DNA from: Anaerolineae bacterium
GTDB lineage: Bacteria; Chloroflexota; Anaerolineae; Aggregatilineales; J027
Reading direction: 5' to 3'
Assembly: GCA_019913005.1 (NCBI GenBank)
Contig: JAIOHL010000257.1
Coordinates: forward strand, 1 to 54,679
DNA: 54,679 nt
Positions 8,318-17,951 of this stretch are shown one piece after another. Both the position numbers and the translations under genes were made by a program. Below the pieces are notes generated by a model. It was not told the DNA's origin. It saw nothing but the letters and a program-made list of their open reading frames with translations, and did no database searches. The stretch's first letter is position 1; the number at the start of each line of letters is the position of its first letter.

Positions 8318-8956
8318 TTATCGCTTAGGCAGGGACGGCATAATCGTCAGGCCGACGCTGGTGGTGCTGAGTTGGCTCATCCACATGGCAAGTTGTTCAG
8401 CAGTACACGGTTGATTATTTTCCAACCACCACAAAATCACCCCAATACCCGCACACGACACATAACTTAGGCGGAGTTCCAGCGGCGACGCATTGGGATC
8501 ATTGCTGCCGACGTATTCCAACAAATAGCGGAAACGGTTTTCACTGTTTTGACGAAACCGATGAATGAAGGTTGGGTCGCCGTGTGGCCCCAACATCACC
8601 CGATAAAAATCGGCGAATTGCTGGATATGTTTCAGCAGGTTGACAAGACCTTGCGGGGCAAATTCCTTGTGCCGCGCTACTTTCTCCTCGACAAATTCTT
8701 CGCGGGAAATCAAGTCATTTACTTCATCCATATACTGGTCGAGCAAGTCAAATTTATCCAAAAAGTGGCGATAGAAGGTCGAACGATTGACCATTGCCCG
8801 CTCGGTAATGTCGCTGACGGTGACGGCGGCATAGCCCTTTTCAACGGTGAGCGCGATCAAGGCTTCTATCAGCATTTTGCGGGTACGGCGCACCCGTAAG
8901 TCCTCGCCTGCCCTATCCGATTTTTGCGTCACTTTTTTGCTTTCTGTTGCATACAC
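8318..8956 (-). CDS. TetR/AcrR-family transcriptional regulator
   Basis: This 212-residue protein has a TetR_N helix-turn-helix at about 27-73: RTRKMLIEALIALTVEKGYA, then VSDITERAMVNRSTFYRHF. The C-terminal ligand domain is of the short TetR_C type with WMSQL near the end. It is divergently arranged with the FAD-dependent oxidoreductase gene across a 103-base gap, the classic layout for a repressor controlling the neighbouring enzyme and itself. The ligand is unknown. Confidence 0.9.
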   Translation of the reverse strand: MYATESKKVTQKSDRAGEDLRVRRTRKMLIEALIALTVEKGYAAVTVSDITERAMVNRSTFYRHFLDKFDLLDQYMDEVNDLISREEFVEEKVARHKEFAPQGLVNLLKHIQQFADFYRVMLGPHGDPTFIHRFRQNSENRFRYLLEYVGSNDPNASPLELRLSYVSCAGIGVILWWLENNQPCTAEQLAMWMSQLSTTSVGLTIMPSLPKR

Positions 8957-9059
8957 AACAACTCGCCAACCTTTGCTGGTTGACCCCTATTGTATCCAAC
9001 AGTATGTTATTTATGCAACACACTGATGCTTATCTTTGACACCACAGGGAGGGTGTAAC
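8946..9059. promoter_or_regulatory. Divergent TetR/oxidoreductase control region
   Basis: It contains a small dyad GTTG-N6-CAAC just at the TetR start (8946-8959) and TGTT-N7-AACA further right (about 9005-9020). Either could be an operator half-site, but both are short, so this is only a candidate. Confidence 0.3.
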
Positions 9060-10445
9060 ATGGTCGTACATGCAACCAGTGCCAGCCTTTTGCAGCAGCA
9101 AATCAAGGGACAGGTCATTATTCCAGACGATGCCAATTATGAACAAAAGCGGCGCGGCTGGAACTTGACCATCAATCAATATCCGGCGGTTATCATTGTG
9201 GCTGAGGACGTGGAGGATGTCGTGGCTGCGGTACGTTATGCCCGCGAAACAGGTCTCAGCGTCGCGGTGCAATCCACCGGACATGGCCTACAACTGCCCG
9301 CCAATGACAGCTTACTCATCGTCACCTCACACCTGAAAGGGGTCGAAATTGACCCCGAAGCCCGTACCGCCCGTATGCAAGCCGGGACAGTCTGGGGTGA
9401 AGTCGTCGAAAAAGCCGTACCGCATGGCCTCGCGCCGCTGCTGGGGTCATCCCCGCATGTGGGTGTGGTTGGCTATACCCTCGGCGGTGGCATTGGCTGG
9501 CTGGCTCGCAAATATGGTCTCGCGGCGGACAGCGTGCGTTCGATTGATCTCGTAACCCCCGATGGTGTCCTGCGCCATACCAGCCCAGCCGAAAACAGCG
9601 AGTTATTTTGGGGGCTACGCGGCGGCGGTGGTAATTTCGGCGTCGTGACGGCACTTGAGGTCAATCTGTTTCCGGTGGCGTCGCTGTACGGTGGTCATCT
9701 GATGTATGCAGGCGATTTGGCAGCATCGGCCCTGCGCTTTTACCGTGATTGGATAGAGGCCGTGCCGAACGAACTGACTTCTTCCATCACAGTAGTGAAA
9801 TTCCCCAACTTCCCGCAAGTACCAGATGCGATGCGCGGCAAGGTTTTTGTCATGATGCGAGCCGCCTATATCGGCGAGGCTGTACACGGCGAACGGTACA
9901 TCCAAGCATGGTTGGACTGGAATCCGCCGATTGCCAGTACATTCCACACCTTGCCCTTTGCGGAAATCGCCACTATTAGCAACGACCCGGTTGATCCGGT
10001 TGCGTCAGCATATTCCAATGAACTGCTCGACAGCCTAAGCGATGCCGCGATTGACATCATCGTGCAGACGATGACCAGTCCCGTTTCACCTTTGATGGCA
10101 ACTGAACTGCGTCACGCCGGAGGTGCAATTAACCGCGTACCGGCTCACCCCAGCGCGATTGGCAATCGAGACGCACTGTTGTACATGCAAATGGTCGGTC
10201 TCGCCCCCACCCCGGAAACACAATCAGCCGTCGAAGCAGCGATTCAGCAGTATAAGCAGGATATGAAGCCCCATCTGCGCGGCAACGTTTATCTGAACTT
10301 CATTAAGGGGCATGAAGCCAGTACCCGCGCCAAAGACGCCTATTCACCAGAGACATATCAGCGGCTCGTAGCCCTGAAAAATCAGTATGACCCCGAATTG
10401 ATGTTCCGCTTTGGGTATCAATTGGTGAACACGGCAAAACGCTAG
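9060..10445 (+). CDS. FAD-binding oxidoreductase (berberine-bridge-enzyme-like)
   Basis: This 461-residue protein has an N-terminal FAD_binding_4 domain: VVAAVRYARETGL, QSTGHG (the His matches the 8-alpha-histidyl-FAD residue of the family), GYTLGGGIGWLARKYGL and WGLRGGGGNFGVVT. A C-terminal BBE motif follows (VYLNF, YSPETYQRLVALKNQYDP). The second covalent-FAD Cys seen in plant enzymes is replaced (AADS), as in many bacterial members. The enzymes oxidise alcohols, sugars or alkaloids with O2. The start at 9060 sits 8 bases after GGGAGGG. The adjacent divergent TetR gene is its probable regulator. Confidence 0.9.
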   Translation: MVVHATSASLLQQQIKGQVIIPDDANYEQKRRGWNLTINQYPAVIIVAEDVEDVVAAVRYARETGLSVAVQSTGHGLQLPANDSLLIVTSHLKGVEIDPEARTARMQAGTVWGEVVEKAVPHGLAPLLGSSPHVGVVGYTLGGGIGWLARKYGLAADSVRSIDLVTPDGVLRHTSPAENSELFWGLRGGGGNFGVVTALEVNLFPVASLYGGHLMYAGDLAASALRFYRDWIEAVPNELTSSITVVKFPNFPQVPDAMRGKVFVMMRAAYIGEAVHGERYIQAWLDWNPPIASTFHTLPFAEIATISNDPVDPVASAYSNELLDSLSDAAIDIIVQTMTSPVSPLMATELRHAGGAINRVPAHPSAIGNRDALLYMQMVGLAPTPETQSAVEAAIQQYKQDMKPHLRGNVYLNFIKGHEASTRAKDAYSPETYQRLVALKNQYDPELMFRFGYQLVNTAKR

Positions 10446-10475
10446 ACCCTCATTTGTAAATCCAAAGCTAACCAA

Positions 10476-10500
10476 AGGGCGGGTGATCGTTTTCCGCCCT
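10476..10500 (+). terminator. Probable terminator after the oxidoreductase
   Basis: AGGGCGG (10476-10482) pairs with CCGCCCT (10494-10500). The following sequence is pyrimidine-rich but lacks a clean T run, so the call is moderate. Confidence 0.5.
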
Positions 10501-10715
10501 CCCCTTCAATTTCCTCTTTTCCTCTAACAGCCTATCTTCAACCAGTATGCAGACAAAACCGAAGTAGGGTAAAGTGGAAGAAATCACTTGGCATTACTGG
10601 AATTTCGTATGAAATTAGAAATTCAAAAATTCATTTTTGGGTATGATATTTATATAAATATAACGGGTTGGGGTGGTCAGGCAGTCAATCGACATCAGTT
10701 TCAAAGGTCATGCTT

Positions 10716-13700
10716 ATGCTGAAACTGTTTCGAGAAAATATGCGCGTCCGCTTGTGGGTGGCCTTTATTGTTGTGCTTATTGTGCCCACCATCCTGCTGA
10801 CCTTCAATCATAGTCGTGAATTTTCGGCTGCCCTTCGGGAAGAAGTGCGGCTGAAGCAATCACGGATTTTGGAGGCGGAAGCGGCTGAGATCGAGACGAC
10901 CCTTAATGAAGCCAACGCCGATGTATTGTTTTTAAGCCAAAGTGTCGAAATCCGGCGCTATGCCAATGCCCTCCCCGAAAATCGGCTCGACTCCCTTCCC
11001 GACGCCAAAATCCTGTTTCGATTGTTTCTCCTGCAATACGGTGGGCGTTATAAAAGTGCGTGCCTAATTGACGCCATTGGGCATGAAACCTTGTGTGTCA
11101 ATAACGAAGATCAGTACATTTATAGCGTTCCAGTCGAAGAACTGCTTGATCGCAGTGACAGCAGCTATTTTTATGGCACGACCATGCACGGGGGTATTTC
11201 GACAGGTCAGCCGCTGGTCTTTGTTTCCGAGGCGGAGTGGCATGTCCATTCCGGTAGTGTTTCCATTGAACTCGTCTCCCATTACGCGACCCGCCTGCTG
11301 TCCGACAGTGGCCGATTGGTAGGCGTGCTGGTACTTGACCTTCGACTGACCCCCTTGTTTCAGCAAGCAGTCACACACGATGACAGTGAGACGATCTATG
11401 TATTGGATGCCGAGGGGAATTATCTGTATCATTCCAACCCGGATTATGGAGAAGTTAACCTATCGGAGGCCAATCCAGAACAAGCCGATTTACGAGTGAC
11501 AGGCACAAGTGGGGTGTTGTTTGGTGCCCCTCCCGCGCCCGACGATCTATTTTCGTTTCATAAGGTAAAAGGGCTAGGGCAACAGGAGGCTTGGACGCTC
11601 ATTCATCGTCAGCCTTTGGATGTCGTCATGCGCCCCATCAACAAGGCATGGCAGACCAGTGTGGCACTCTCGGCAGTGCTGATGGTGTTGGCGTCGCTGT
11701 TTGCATTGTGGGTGACATCGCGTGTGACGCGCCCGATCTACCACCTCACACGGAGTGTCACGGCTCTACAGTCCGATGTATGGACGGTGGATATTGCGCC
11801 ACCGCGTAATTTGGATGAGGTAGGTCATCTGACACTCGCCTTTATCCAGATGCGTCACAAAATCCAAGAGTTGATTGCCAGTCTTGAAGATCGGATTCAA
11901 CATCTTGAGGCAACGGAATCCGCCCTTGCAACCAGTGAGCAAAAATATCGCAGTTTTGTTGAACAAGCCTTTGAAGGGATTCGCTTGGTAGATCAAAATG
12001 GTATTATCCAAGAATGGAACCCCAGCAGCGAACGCATTACTGGCATTTCAGCGGACGACGCCATTGGCAAGCCTCTCGTTGAGATTCAAAAACGGCTGAT
12101 ACCCGGGGCGACCCATTCACCCGAAGTCTTTGCCCAGATGGAACGAGACCTGAGCGAATATTTCCCCGCAAAAGAGCCGAAACCACCTCGCTATATCTCA
12201 TCGCGCCGTATTCAACGACCAGACGGCACCATTCGGTATATAGATAATGTCATCTTCTCGATTGTGGCTGGCAAGCAAATTTATTATGGCGGCATTGTGC
12301 GGGACATCACCGCGCAAAAAGAAGACCAAGACCGCCTCGAACAACATGTCCGCAAACTGGAGGCTATGCAGCGCATCGCCGTAGCTGTTGGTGGGTCAAT
12401 TAAATTGGACGAGGTGCTCGATCTCTTACTCGACCAACTGGCAAACCTGATCCCTTACAATCGGGCCAGCATCATGTTGATGGAAGCGGGTCGGTTGAAA
12501 TTCACTAAATGGCGCGGCCTGCCAGACGATGGCTCGTGGCAAGCAATCGAGACGCTGATTTCACCACAGGAGTACCTGATAAATCAAGGTCGGCCCGTCA
12601 TCGTCCATGATACGAAGGCAACCGAGGATTGGAAAATCCACATCCCCGGCGATGAACTTATCCACAGTTGGCTTGGGATTCCGCTGATATATCGGGATGT
12701 GTTGCTGGGAGTGCTAAATTTGGATCATCGGGATGTCGGCTTTTTTACGGAGGATTACGCCCAACTCGCCTATGCGGTGGCTCAACAAGCGGGTATTGCC
12801 ATCGCCAACGCCCAGCTTTTCGAAAATTTGGAGGAGTTGGTACGCACCCGCACCCAAGAATTAGCCGTCGAACAAGAACGCTCCGACATCATGCTGCGTT
12901 ATATCGCCGACGCCATTGTCTTCACTGACGATAAGGGTTATATCCTGTACGTCAACCCGGCGTGGGAAAAACTAAACGGCTATACCTTAGACGAAGTACA
13001 GGGACGCCGATCAAACCTGATCCAAAGTGGCGAGACACCTTTGGCCGTCTATCAAGCCATGTGGAATACCATCACCAGTGGCAAAACGTGGAAAGGCGAT
13101 TTGAAGAATCGGCGCAAAGACGGCAGTTTGTATGTTGCAGAACTGGTAATTGTTCCGGTGCATTCCGCCGAGGGCAACATCCAACATTATGTCGGGGTAC
13201 AGCGTGATGTGACGACCCTGCGCGAATTGGATGCGCTAAAGGAACGCTTTGTAGCCGATGCCGCGCATGATCTAGGGAATCCAGTAGCGGTACTTAACAC
13301 CAGCCTATATATGCTGCGCCACGCGCCTGCCCAGCTTGAACAACGCCTGCCCATCCTAGAATATCAAGTCAAGCGGTTGGATGCGCTGGTTAAAGATTTG
13401 CTGACCATCTCGCAGCTTGACCGTGAAGTTGAGTTGGTAGATGCTTCCTACGTTCCGTTTGTTCAACTGGTGGCTCAAATTGTGCAGGGGCAGCAGTTGT
13501 TGGCCTCACAAAAGCAAATTCATCTGACGGCGGATTTACCAGACGACACCCCGCCCCTCATAGGAGACGTGCAGGCAATTGAGCGGGTCATTGTCAATTT
13601 GGTCGCCAATGCACTGACCTATACGCCCGACGGTGGACAAGTGCATGTGCAGGTAAGTCGGCAGCAAAGTGAAATCCTTTTTTCTGTCAAAGATACAGGG

Positions 13701-13907
13701 ATTGGCATCTCACCCATCGAATTAACCCGCATATTTGACCGCTTCTATCGCACGCCATCGGCCCGCCGCAAAACCGCTGGCACAGGCTTAGGTCTGCCGA
13801 TTGTCAAAAAAATCGTGGAACTGCACGGCGGCAGAATTGAGGTCGAAAGCGAAGAAGGCAAGGGATCGGAATTCAGAGTGTACTTTCCAATCAAGGCTAA
13901 AGGATAA
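10716..13907 (+). CDS. Membrane multi-sensor histidine kinase (dCache-HAMP-PAS-GAF-PAS-HisKA-HATPase)
   Basis: This protein of about 1063 residues has, in order: a transmembrane helix (VRLWVAFIVVLIVPTILLTF), an extracytoplasmic dCache-like sensor (about 35-300), a second transmembrane helix (SVALSAVLMVLASLFALWV), HAMP, a PAS domain (YRSFVEQAFEGIRLVDQNG), a GAF domain (AVGGSIKLDEVLDLLLDQL), a second PAS (IVFTDDKGYILYVNPAWEKL), HisKA with the H-box FVADAAHDLGNPVAVL, and HATPase_c with N-box NLVANAL, DTGIGI and GTGLGLPIVKKI. All kinase motifs are intact. No response regulator is adjacent, so it is an orphan kinase. The start at 10716 is preferred because AAAGG lies 8 bases upstream; an ATG six bases earlier would be too close. 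Confidence 0.92.
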   Translation: MLKLFRENMRVRLWVAFIVVLIVPTILLTFNHSREFSAALREEVRLKQSRILEAEAAEIETTLNEANADVLFLSQSVEIRRYANALPENRLDSLPDAKILFRLFLLQYGGRYKSACLIDAIGHETLCVNNEDQYIYSVPVEELLDRSDSSYFYGTTMHGGISTGQPLVFVSEAEWHVHSGSVSIELVSHYATRLLSDSGRLVGVLVLDLRLTPLFQQAVTHDDSETIYVLDAEGNYLYHSNPDYGEVNLSEANPEQADLRVTGTSGVLFGAPPAPDDLFSFHKVKGLGQQEAWTLIHRQPLDVVMRPINKAWQTSVALSAVLMVLASLFALWVTSRVTRPIYHLTRSVTALQSDVWTVDIAPPRNLDEVGHLTLAFIQMRHKIQELIASLEDRIQHLEATESALATSEQKYRSFVEQAFEGIRLVDQNGIIQEWNPSSERITGISADDAIGKPLVEIQKRLIPGATHSPEVFAQMERDLSEYFPAKEPKPPRYISSRRIQRPDGTIRYIDNVIFSIVAGKQIYYGGIVRDITAQKEDQDRLEQHVRKLEAMQRIAVAVGGSIKLDEVLDLLLDQLANLIPYNRASIMLMEAGRLKFTKWRGLPDDGSWQAIETLISPQEYLINQGRPVIVHDTKATEDWKIHIPGDELIHSWLGIPLIYRDVLLGVLNLDHRDVGFFTEDYAQLAYAVAQQAGIAIANAQLFENLEELVRTRTQELAVEQERSDIMLRYIADAIVFTDDKGYILYVNPAWEKLNGYTLDEVQGRRSNLIQSGETPLAVYQAMWNTITSGKTWKGDLKNRRKDGSLYVAELVIVPVHSAEGNIQHYVGVQRDVTTLRELDALKERFVADAAHDLGNPVAVLNTSLYMLRHAPAQLEQRLPILEYQVKRLDALVKDLLTISQLDREVELVDASYVPFVQLVAQIVQGQQLLASQKQIHLTADLPDDTPPLIGDVQAIERVIVNLVANALTYTPDGGQVHVQVSRQQSEILFSVKDTGIGISPIELTRIFDRFYRTPSARRKTAGTGLGLPIVKKIVELHGGRIEVESEEGKGSEFRVYFPIKAKG

Positions 13908-13916
13908 ACACCCCAT

Positions 13917-14732
13917 ATGGATGCTCTAATTATTGTATTGATGGTAGGCGTGGTCATCGGGATCACACTGTTTGTTGTATTTTGGGTATTGGGTCGCGTT
14001 ACCCGAAAACGTGCCGCCCTCATCGCCGAGCGATTTCCAAATACCAAATTGATTGTGCCGATGGCGAATTTTTTCGGGCAAGAATCTAAAGGCGTGACCC
14101 AACTGCGCGGCAATGGAATCATGGTCATTACTAGCAGTGAGGTCTATTTTCAGCAGTTGGTCACCAATAAGGAATGGCACATCGCGTTCGGCAGTATCCA
14201 AGAGGTGGAGACGGCCAAATCGCATCTGGGCAAATCCATCGGCAGGCCCTTGCTCAAAATTCGGTATATCAATCCCGAAGGCCGCATAGATACGGTCGCA
14301 TGGTGGGTGCGGGATGTTGCAGAGGTGATACGGACGATTGAGAGCCTCCGTCAGCCTTCCACCCCACCCGCCAGTATAAGCCACCAAAGCGAGGCCACCG
14401 CCCGTACACGTTTTCCCGATGCCAAAACGATTATCACCGATGCTAATCTATTCGGGCAGGAATCCAAAGGGGTGGGTCAAATCGGTGGGACGGGCATGTT
14501 GGTGGTGACGGACAGCGAAGTTTATTTTGAACGTTATCTGCCCAAAGCCGAATTTCACATCCCAATGAGCAGCATCCAGTCCATTGAAACCCCCGACAAA
14601 TATATGGGTAAATCCATCGGCAGCCCACTGATTAAACTCAATTTCACCAATGAGCAGGGTCAAGCCGATTCGATTGGCTGGTGGGTCGCGGATGTGGAAT
14701 CCCTCAAAACCTTGATAGAATCTATGCGATAA
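13917..14732 (+). CDS. Membrane-anchored protein with two repeats of a PH-like domain
   Basis: This 271-residue protein has one N-terminal transmembrane helix (IIVLMVGVVIGITLFVVFWVL) and then two copies of a domain of about 105 residues. Both contain FPxxK-x-I, NxFGQESKGV, a GxGxxVxTxSEVYF strand, an MGKSIGxPLxK motif (HLGKSIGRPLLK in the first copy) and a WWVxDV segment. The fold looks like a bacterial PH/GRAM-type beta-barrel, but I do not recognise a named family. It starts nine bases after the histidine kinase stop, so the two are very probably co-transcribed. Confidence 0.7.
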   Translation: MDALIIVLMVGVVIGITLFVVFWVLGRVTRKRAALIAERFPNTKLIVPMANFFGQESKGVTQLRGNGIMVITSSEVYFQQLVTNKEWHIAFGSIQEVETAKSHLGKSIGRPLLKIRYINPEGRIDTVAWWVRDVAEVIRTIESLRQPSTPPASISHQSEATARTRFPDAKTIITDANLFGQESKGVGQIGGTGMLVVTDSEVYFERYLPKAEFHIPMSSIQSIETPDKYMGKSIGSPLIKLNFTNEQGQADSIGWWVADVESLKTLIESMR

Positions 14733-14760
14733 ATTTGATTCAGATCAAAAGGGAGCCACC

Positions 14761-15255
14761 ATGCAAACATCAACCGAATCATCGAAGCAATGGCATGTCG
14801 CCAATTGGGGTCTATTGGGCTGGCTGGAAACGGCAGTCAAAGGAATCGGTATCCTCTTGGGGTTCGTCGCCTTTTTGGACAGCCTCAGTGCTGATCAATT
14901 CATCATCGGGGATAATCCCCATCTCGCCGCCGTCATCCTCTTGGGATTGTTGACACTTGGCATGGTCGCCCCGCTTGGCTTGCGGTATATCCAAAAAGAG
15001 GTCGTTTCGATGGCCTATGCTGTCTTTAATTTTCTAGGGCACGCGGCCCTGCTGATTGGCTTATTGCGCCAGCCCGACCAAGAAATCTATGTGATATTGT
15101 TCGGCGCGGCGTATATCATCGGGGAGATCATCAAACAGCGGTTTTTGACGACCACAGGTTACACCGAAGCGGGTCAAAGCACCAAAGGAATGCTCAATTT
15201 TTCGCGCGGGGTCATCGTAGCCTATGCCCTGTTGATTATCTTGGTACTGATTTGA
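14761..15255 (+). CDS. Integral membrane protein of unknown function
   Basis: This 164-residue protein has four to five predicted helices (ETAVKGIGILLGFVAFLDSL, AAVILLGLLTLGMVAPLGL, AVFNFLGHAALLIGLL, EIYVILFGAAYIIGEI, VIVAYALLIILVLI). A good GGGAG box precedes the ATG. It is 28 bases after the two-repeat protein and probably part of the same operon. No family is recognised and there are no catalytic residues to point to. Confidence 0.6.
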   Translation: MQTSTESSKQWHVANWGLLGWLETAVKGIGILLGFVAFLDSLSADQFIIGDNPHLAAVILLGLLTLGMVAPLGLRYIQKEVVSMAYAVFNFLGHAALLIGLLRQPDQEIYVILFGAAYIIGEIIKQRFLTTTGYTEAGQSTKGMLNFSRGVIVAYALLIILVLI

Positions 15256-15285
15256 CCGATCCCCGCCGTCTAAAGAGAATTAACC

Positions 15286-15813
15286 ATGTCTAGGTTTCGA
15301 AAACTCCGACTATACATCCTCGCGTCAACGTTAGTTGGAATTTGCGTTTACAGTATTTCGCATCACATTTTTGTCGCGCTGGCTGTTCACTTCTATAGAG
15401 GATACGTGGGTAAGCATGTTTTCTATCACTGGTACCTATTCCACAGCGATATGCTAGACATGCTCTGGACTCTGTTGCCCATCGTGGCACTTCTAGTGGG
15501 GGTGATTACCCCCGAAAATATAATGGTCAAGATTGTATTGATGTTTTTGGTAGGTGCTATCATCTTTTGGGATATGATTCTAGGAGCAGGGGCTTCATCA
15601 GACGGTATTTTAAGAATGCACCATCGCGGTAGCACACGTTATGAGGGTCACATCTACTATCTTGCCGATTTTGAAATGCCAGATTGGTGGGGGGGCTGGC
15701 ATCGTGATAGTGCACGAGTATTATATCAATGTGATTCACTCGGCCTCATTTGTAGTAGTGAATTTTCCATTACCGACGATGACCGCAAAGAAATCTTAGA
15801 CCGGATACAATAG
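15286..15813 (+). CDS. Small membrane protein of unknown function
   Basis: This 175-residue protein has three helices in the first 110 residues (LYILASTLVGICVYSISHH, LDMLWTLLPIVALLVGVI, MVKIVLMFLVGAIIFWDMIL) and a C-terminal soluble domain of about 65 residues rich in His, Trp and Asp. The family is not recognised. It is 30 bases downstream of the previous membrane protein and 38 upstream of the patatin, so it sits within the same co-directional run. Confidence 0.55.
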   Translation: MSRFRKLRLYILASTLVGICVYSISHHIFVALAVHFYRGYVGKHVFYHWYLFHSDMLDMLWTLLPIVALLVGVITPENIMVKIVLMFLVGAIIFWDMILGAGASSDGILRMHHRGSTRYEGHIYYLADFEMPDWWGGWHRDSARVLYQCDSLGLICSSEFSITDDDRKEILDRIQ

Positions 15814-15851
15814 AACTACTTTAACCGCATTATGTAAGGGAGTTCGGGGGT

Positions 15852-17036
15852 ATGACCAACAATTCGTTTGCACCTGTCCGCGAAAATATCGGCATTGCGG
15901 TAGACGGCGGTGGCGTCAAAGGGGCGATTGTGGCGCACGGACTGATTGAACTCGAAGATCAATTGGGAACACGCCCACTCATTGATGACCCGCGTGTGAA
16001 GGTCATCGCCGGAACCAGCACCGGGGCCGTCATCGCGGCGTCATTGGCGATTGGCATGACCGGGCAAGAGATTTTGGATTTATATGAGCAGTTGGGCCAG
16101 CATGTTTTTTCCAAAGGCGGGCGGTTTCGTCCCTTTGGCGCGACCATCCCTCTGCTGAGTCGGCTGCATCTGCCGATTGGCTTAGTGCGCTTTTTGGATA
16201 AGCTGCCCCTCGATATTGGCGAATTTTTCCTCTACATGCTCCTGCCTGCCCGTTATTCATTTGACCCCCTGCGTGAAGTGATGTTGAAACAGCTTGCCAA
16301 GCACCCTGCCCCCAACACCCACCCGACCCTGCGCGAATTGGGGCAATATCTGAATGGCAAACCCCATCAGCCGCGTATTGTGATGACGGCAGTGGAAGTG
16401 GCGGAACGGCAGACCCGGTTCATCAAGTCTACCAGCACCGACGAATTTGCCGATATGAAATTGGTCGAGGCGGTCTTGGCCTCCTCGTGTATTCCAACTT
16501 TTTGGGATCCCATCCCGGTGCCAACGGGCGATGGCAAACGCTTTTTGGTAGATGGCGGGGTCGGTAATTTTGGCAATCCGGCGGAGGTCGTGGCGCGGGA
16601 ATTGATGCACCCCTACGCCGACCAACACGTTGATCCGAACAACGTAACCCTGTTTTCGTTCGGCACGGGCTATCTGCCAGCCGACGCCTATCGCAAAGCC
16701 GCCAATCCGGTTACGAAATGGTGGGCACTCGATTGGGCCATCCGTGCGCCGGATTTATTTATCAATGACGCGCTACGGGATGCCTCAAAGGATGTGGTCG
16801 CCCAATACCCCGGCCTCGATTTTCGCCGCTTCCAAACCACCCTCGAAAAACAGGTGTCGGCGGATAACTTCAATGAAATCGAGGGGATACTCAAAACGCT
16901 GGGCTTGCAACTGCGCGAGTGTATCCGACTGAATCAACATGCCCTGTCTGGCCCACCCGGTAATCCCTTCGACCCAGAAGGCATTCAAGATGTCAATACG
17001 TGGGCGACGGTACGGGCCAGCGGGGTCGCACAGTGA
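15852..17036 (+). CDS. Patatin-like phospholipase
   Basis: This 394-residue protein has the full patatin signature: the oxyanion loop DGGGVKGAI (18-26), the nucleophile elbow AGTSTGAV (Ser56) and the dyad Asp in VDGGVGNFGNP (about 235). These enzymes hydrolyse acyl esters of membrane phospholipids with a Ser-Asp dyad. The length matches the CapV/FabD-like patatins, but no cyclic-nucleotide synthase is adjacent, so I do not call it a CBASS effector. The last base of its stop is the first base of the SDR start, so the two are translationally coupled. Confidence 0.9.
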   Translation: MTNNSFAPVRENIGIAVDGGGVKGAIVAHGLIELEDQLGTRPLIDDPRVKVIAGTSTGAVIAASLAIGMTGQEILDLYEQLGQHVFSKGGRFRPFGATIPLLSRLHLPIGLVRFLDKLPLDIGEFFLYMLLPARYSFDPLREVMLKQLAKHPAPNTHPTLRELGQYLNGKPHQPRIVMTAVEVAERQTRFIKSTSTDEFADMKLVEAVLASSCIPTFWDPIPVPTGDGKRFLVDGGVGNFGNPAEVVARELMHPYADQHVDPNNVTLFSFGTGYLPADAYRKAANPVTKWWALDWAIRAPDLFINDALRDASKDVVAQYPGLDFRRFQTTLEKQVSADNFNEIEGILKTLGLQLRECIRLNQHALSGPPGNPFDPEGIQDVNTWATVRASGVAQ

Positions 17037-17794
17037 TGTTAACCGGACGGGTCGCCATTGTGACGGGGGTCAGCCGTCGCATCGGGATTGGCTATGCCAT
17101 CGCCAAACGCCTGCTCGAAATGGGCGCGGATGTTTTTGTGCAATCGCTCACCCGCTATGATGCCCAAATGACATGGGGCGCGGATAACATCGAAACCGTG
17201 TTGGCGGAACTCCGCACAATTGGCCCGCGTGTCGAACATTTGGAGGCCGATTTTCGTGACCCCAACGCGGCGGAACAGGTCGTGTCGGCGGCGGTGCAAG
17301 CCTTCGGGCATGTGGAGTTGCTAATCGCCAACCACGCCTACAGCTTGATGGGCAAATTGGAGGATTTGACCGCCGAACATATTGACGCCCATCTTCAGGC
17401 CAATGTACGCGGCACACTGTTATTGGTCAAGGCGTTCGCGGCGCAGTTTCAGAAAGATTCGGGCGGGCGGGTGATTATGATGACCTCCGGCCAGCACTTG
17501 GGGCCGATGTCGGGTGAATTGGCTTATATCGCGTCGAAAGGGGCGATTCATCAATTGACCCTCAGCCTGTCCGACTATCTGGTGCGGCGTGGGATTACCG
17601 TCAACACGGTCAACCCCGGCGCGACGGATACGGGTTATGCCGATGCCGCCCTCTATGAATTGGTCAAGGAACACTCACCGCAGGGTCGTTGGGGTGAACC
17701 GGATGACGCCGCCCGCATGATCGCATGGCTGTGTACTGATGATGCACGCTGGATCACCGGACAGGTGATTAACTCAACTGGGGGCGGGTGGTGA
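17036..17794 (+). CDS. Short-chain dehydrogenase/reductase
   Basis: This 252-residue Rossmann enzyme has the cofactor motif TGVSRRIGIGYAIA (TGxxxxxGIG, 9-18), the NNAG-equivalent ANHAYS, the catalytic Tyr-Lys in YIASKGA and the C-terminal RWGEPDDAARMIAWLCTD of classical SDRs. The substrate is unknown. The ATG overlaps the patatin stop by one base. The longer frame starting at 17000 is rejected because it would overlap the patatin gene by 37 bases without a ribosome-binding site. Joint expression with a lipase could indicate lipid modification, but this is inference. Confidence 0.9.
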   Translation: MLTGRVAIVTGVSRRIGIGYAIAKRLLEMGADVFVQSLTRYDAQMTWGADNIETVLAELRTIGPRVEHLEADFRDPNAAEQVVSAAVQAFGHVELLIANHAYSLMGKLEDLTAEHIDAHLQANVRGTLLLVKAFAAQFQKDSGGRVIMMTSGQHLGPMSGELAYIASKGAIHQLTLSLSDYLVRRGITVNTVNPGATDTGYADAALYELVKEHSPQGRWGEPDDAARMIAWLCTDDARWITGQVINSTGGGW

Positions 17795-17951
17795 TTTAGT
17801 CACGCAAAAATATTACGGCTGATGGGCGATTCTGCATCGCCCGCCCTACCTATTTTACGAAAACCCACCGCCCCTCTCGGCAATTCAGCTATCTCTGTTT
17901 ACAATCCACCTTTGACTACACACTTTTTGCATCTTCCAAGAGAGGCATTTT
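17795..17951. other. Short gap with a hairpin
   Basis: GGGCGAT (near 17824) pairs with ATCGCCC across a five-base loop, followed by CGCCCTACC and no T run. A similar GGGCGA/TCGCC hairpin occurs at 18976-18995 after the next gene, so it may be a small dispersed repeat. Confidence 0.4.

Noticed and set aside
15852-17036. CBASS-type phospholipase effector
   Set aside because: No CD-NTase, HORMA or ubiquitin-like gene is adjacent; the neighbours are membrane proteins and an SDR.
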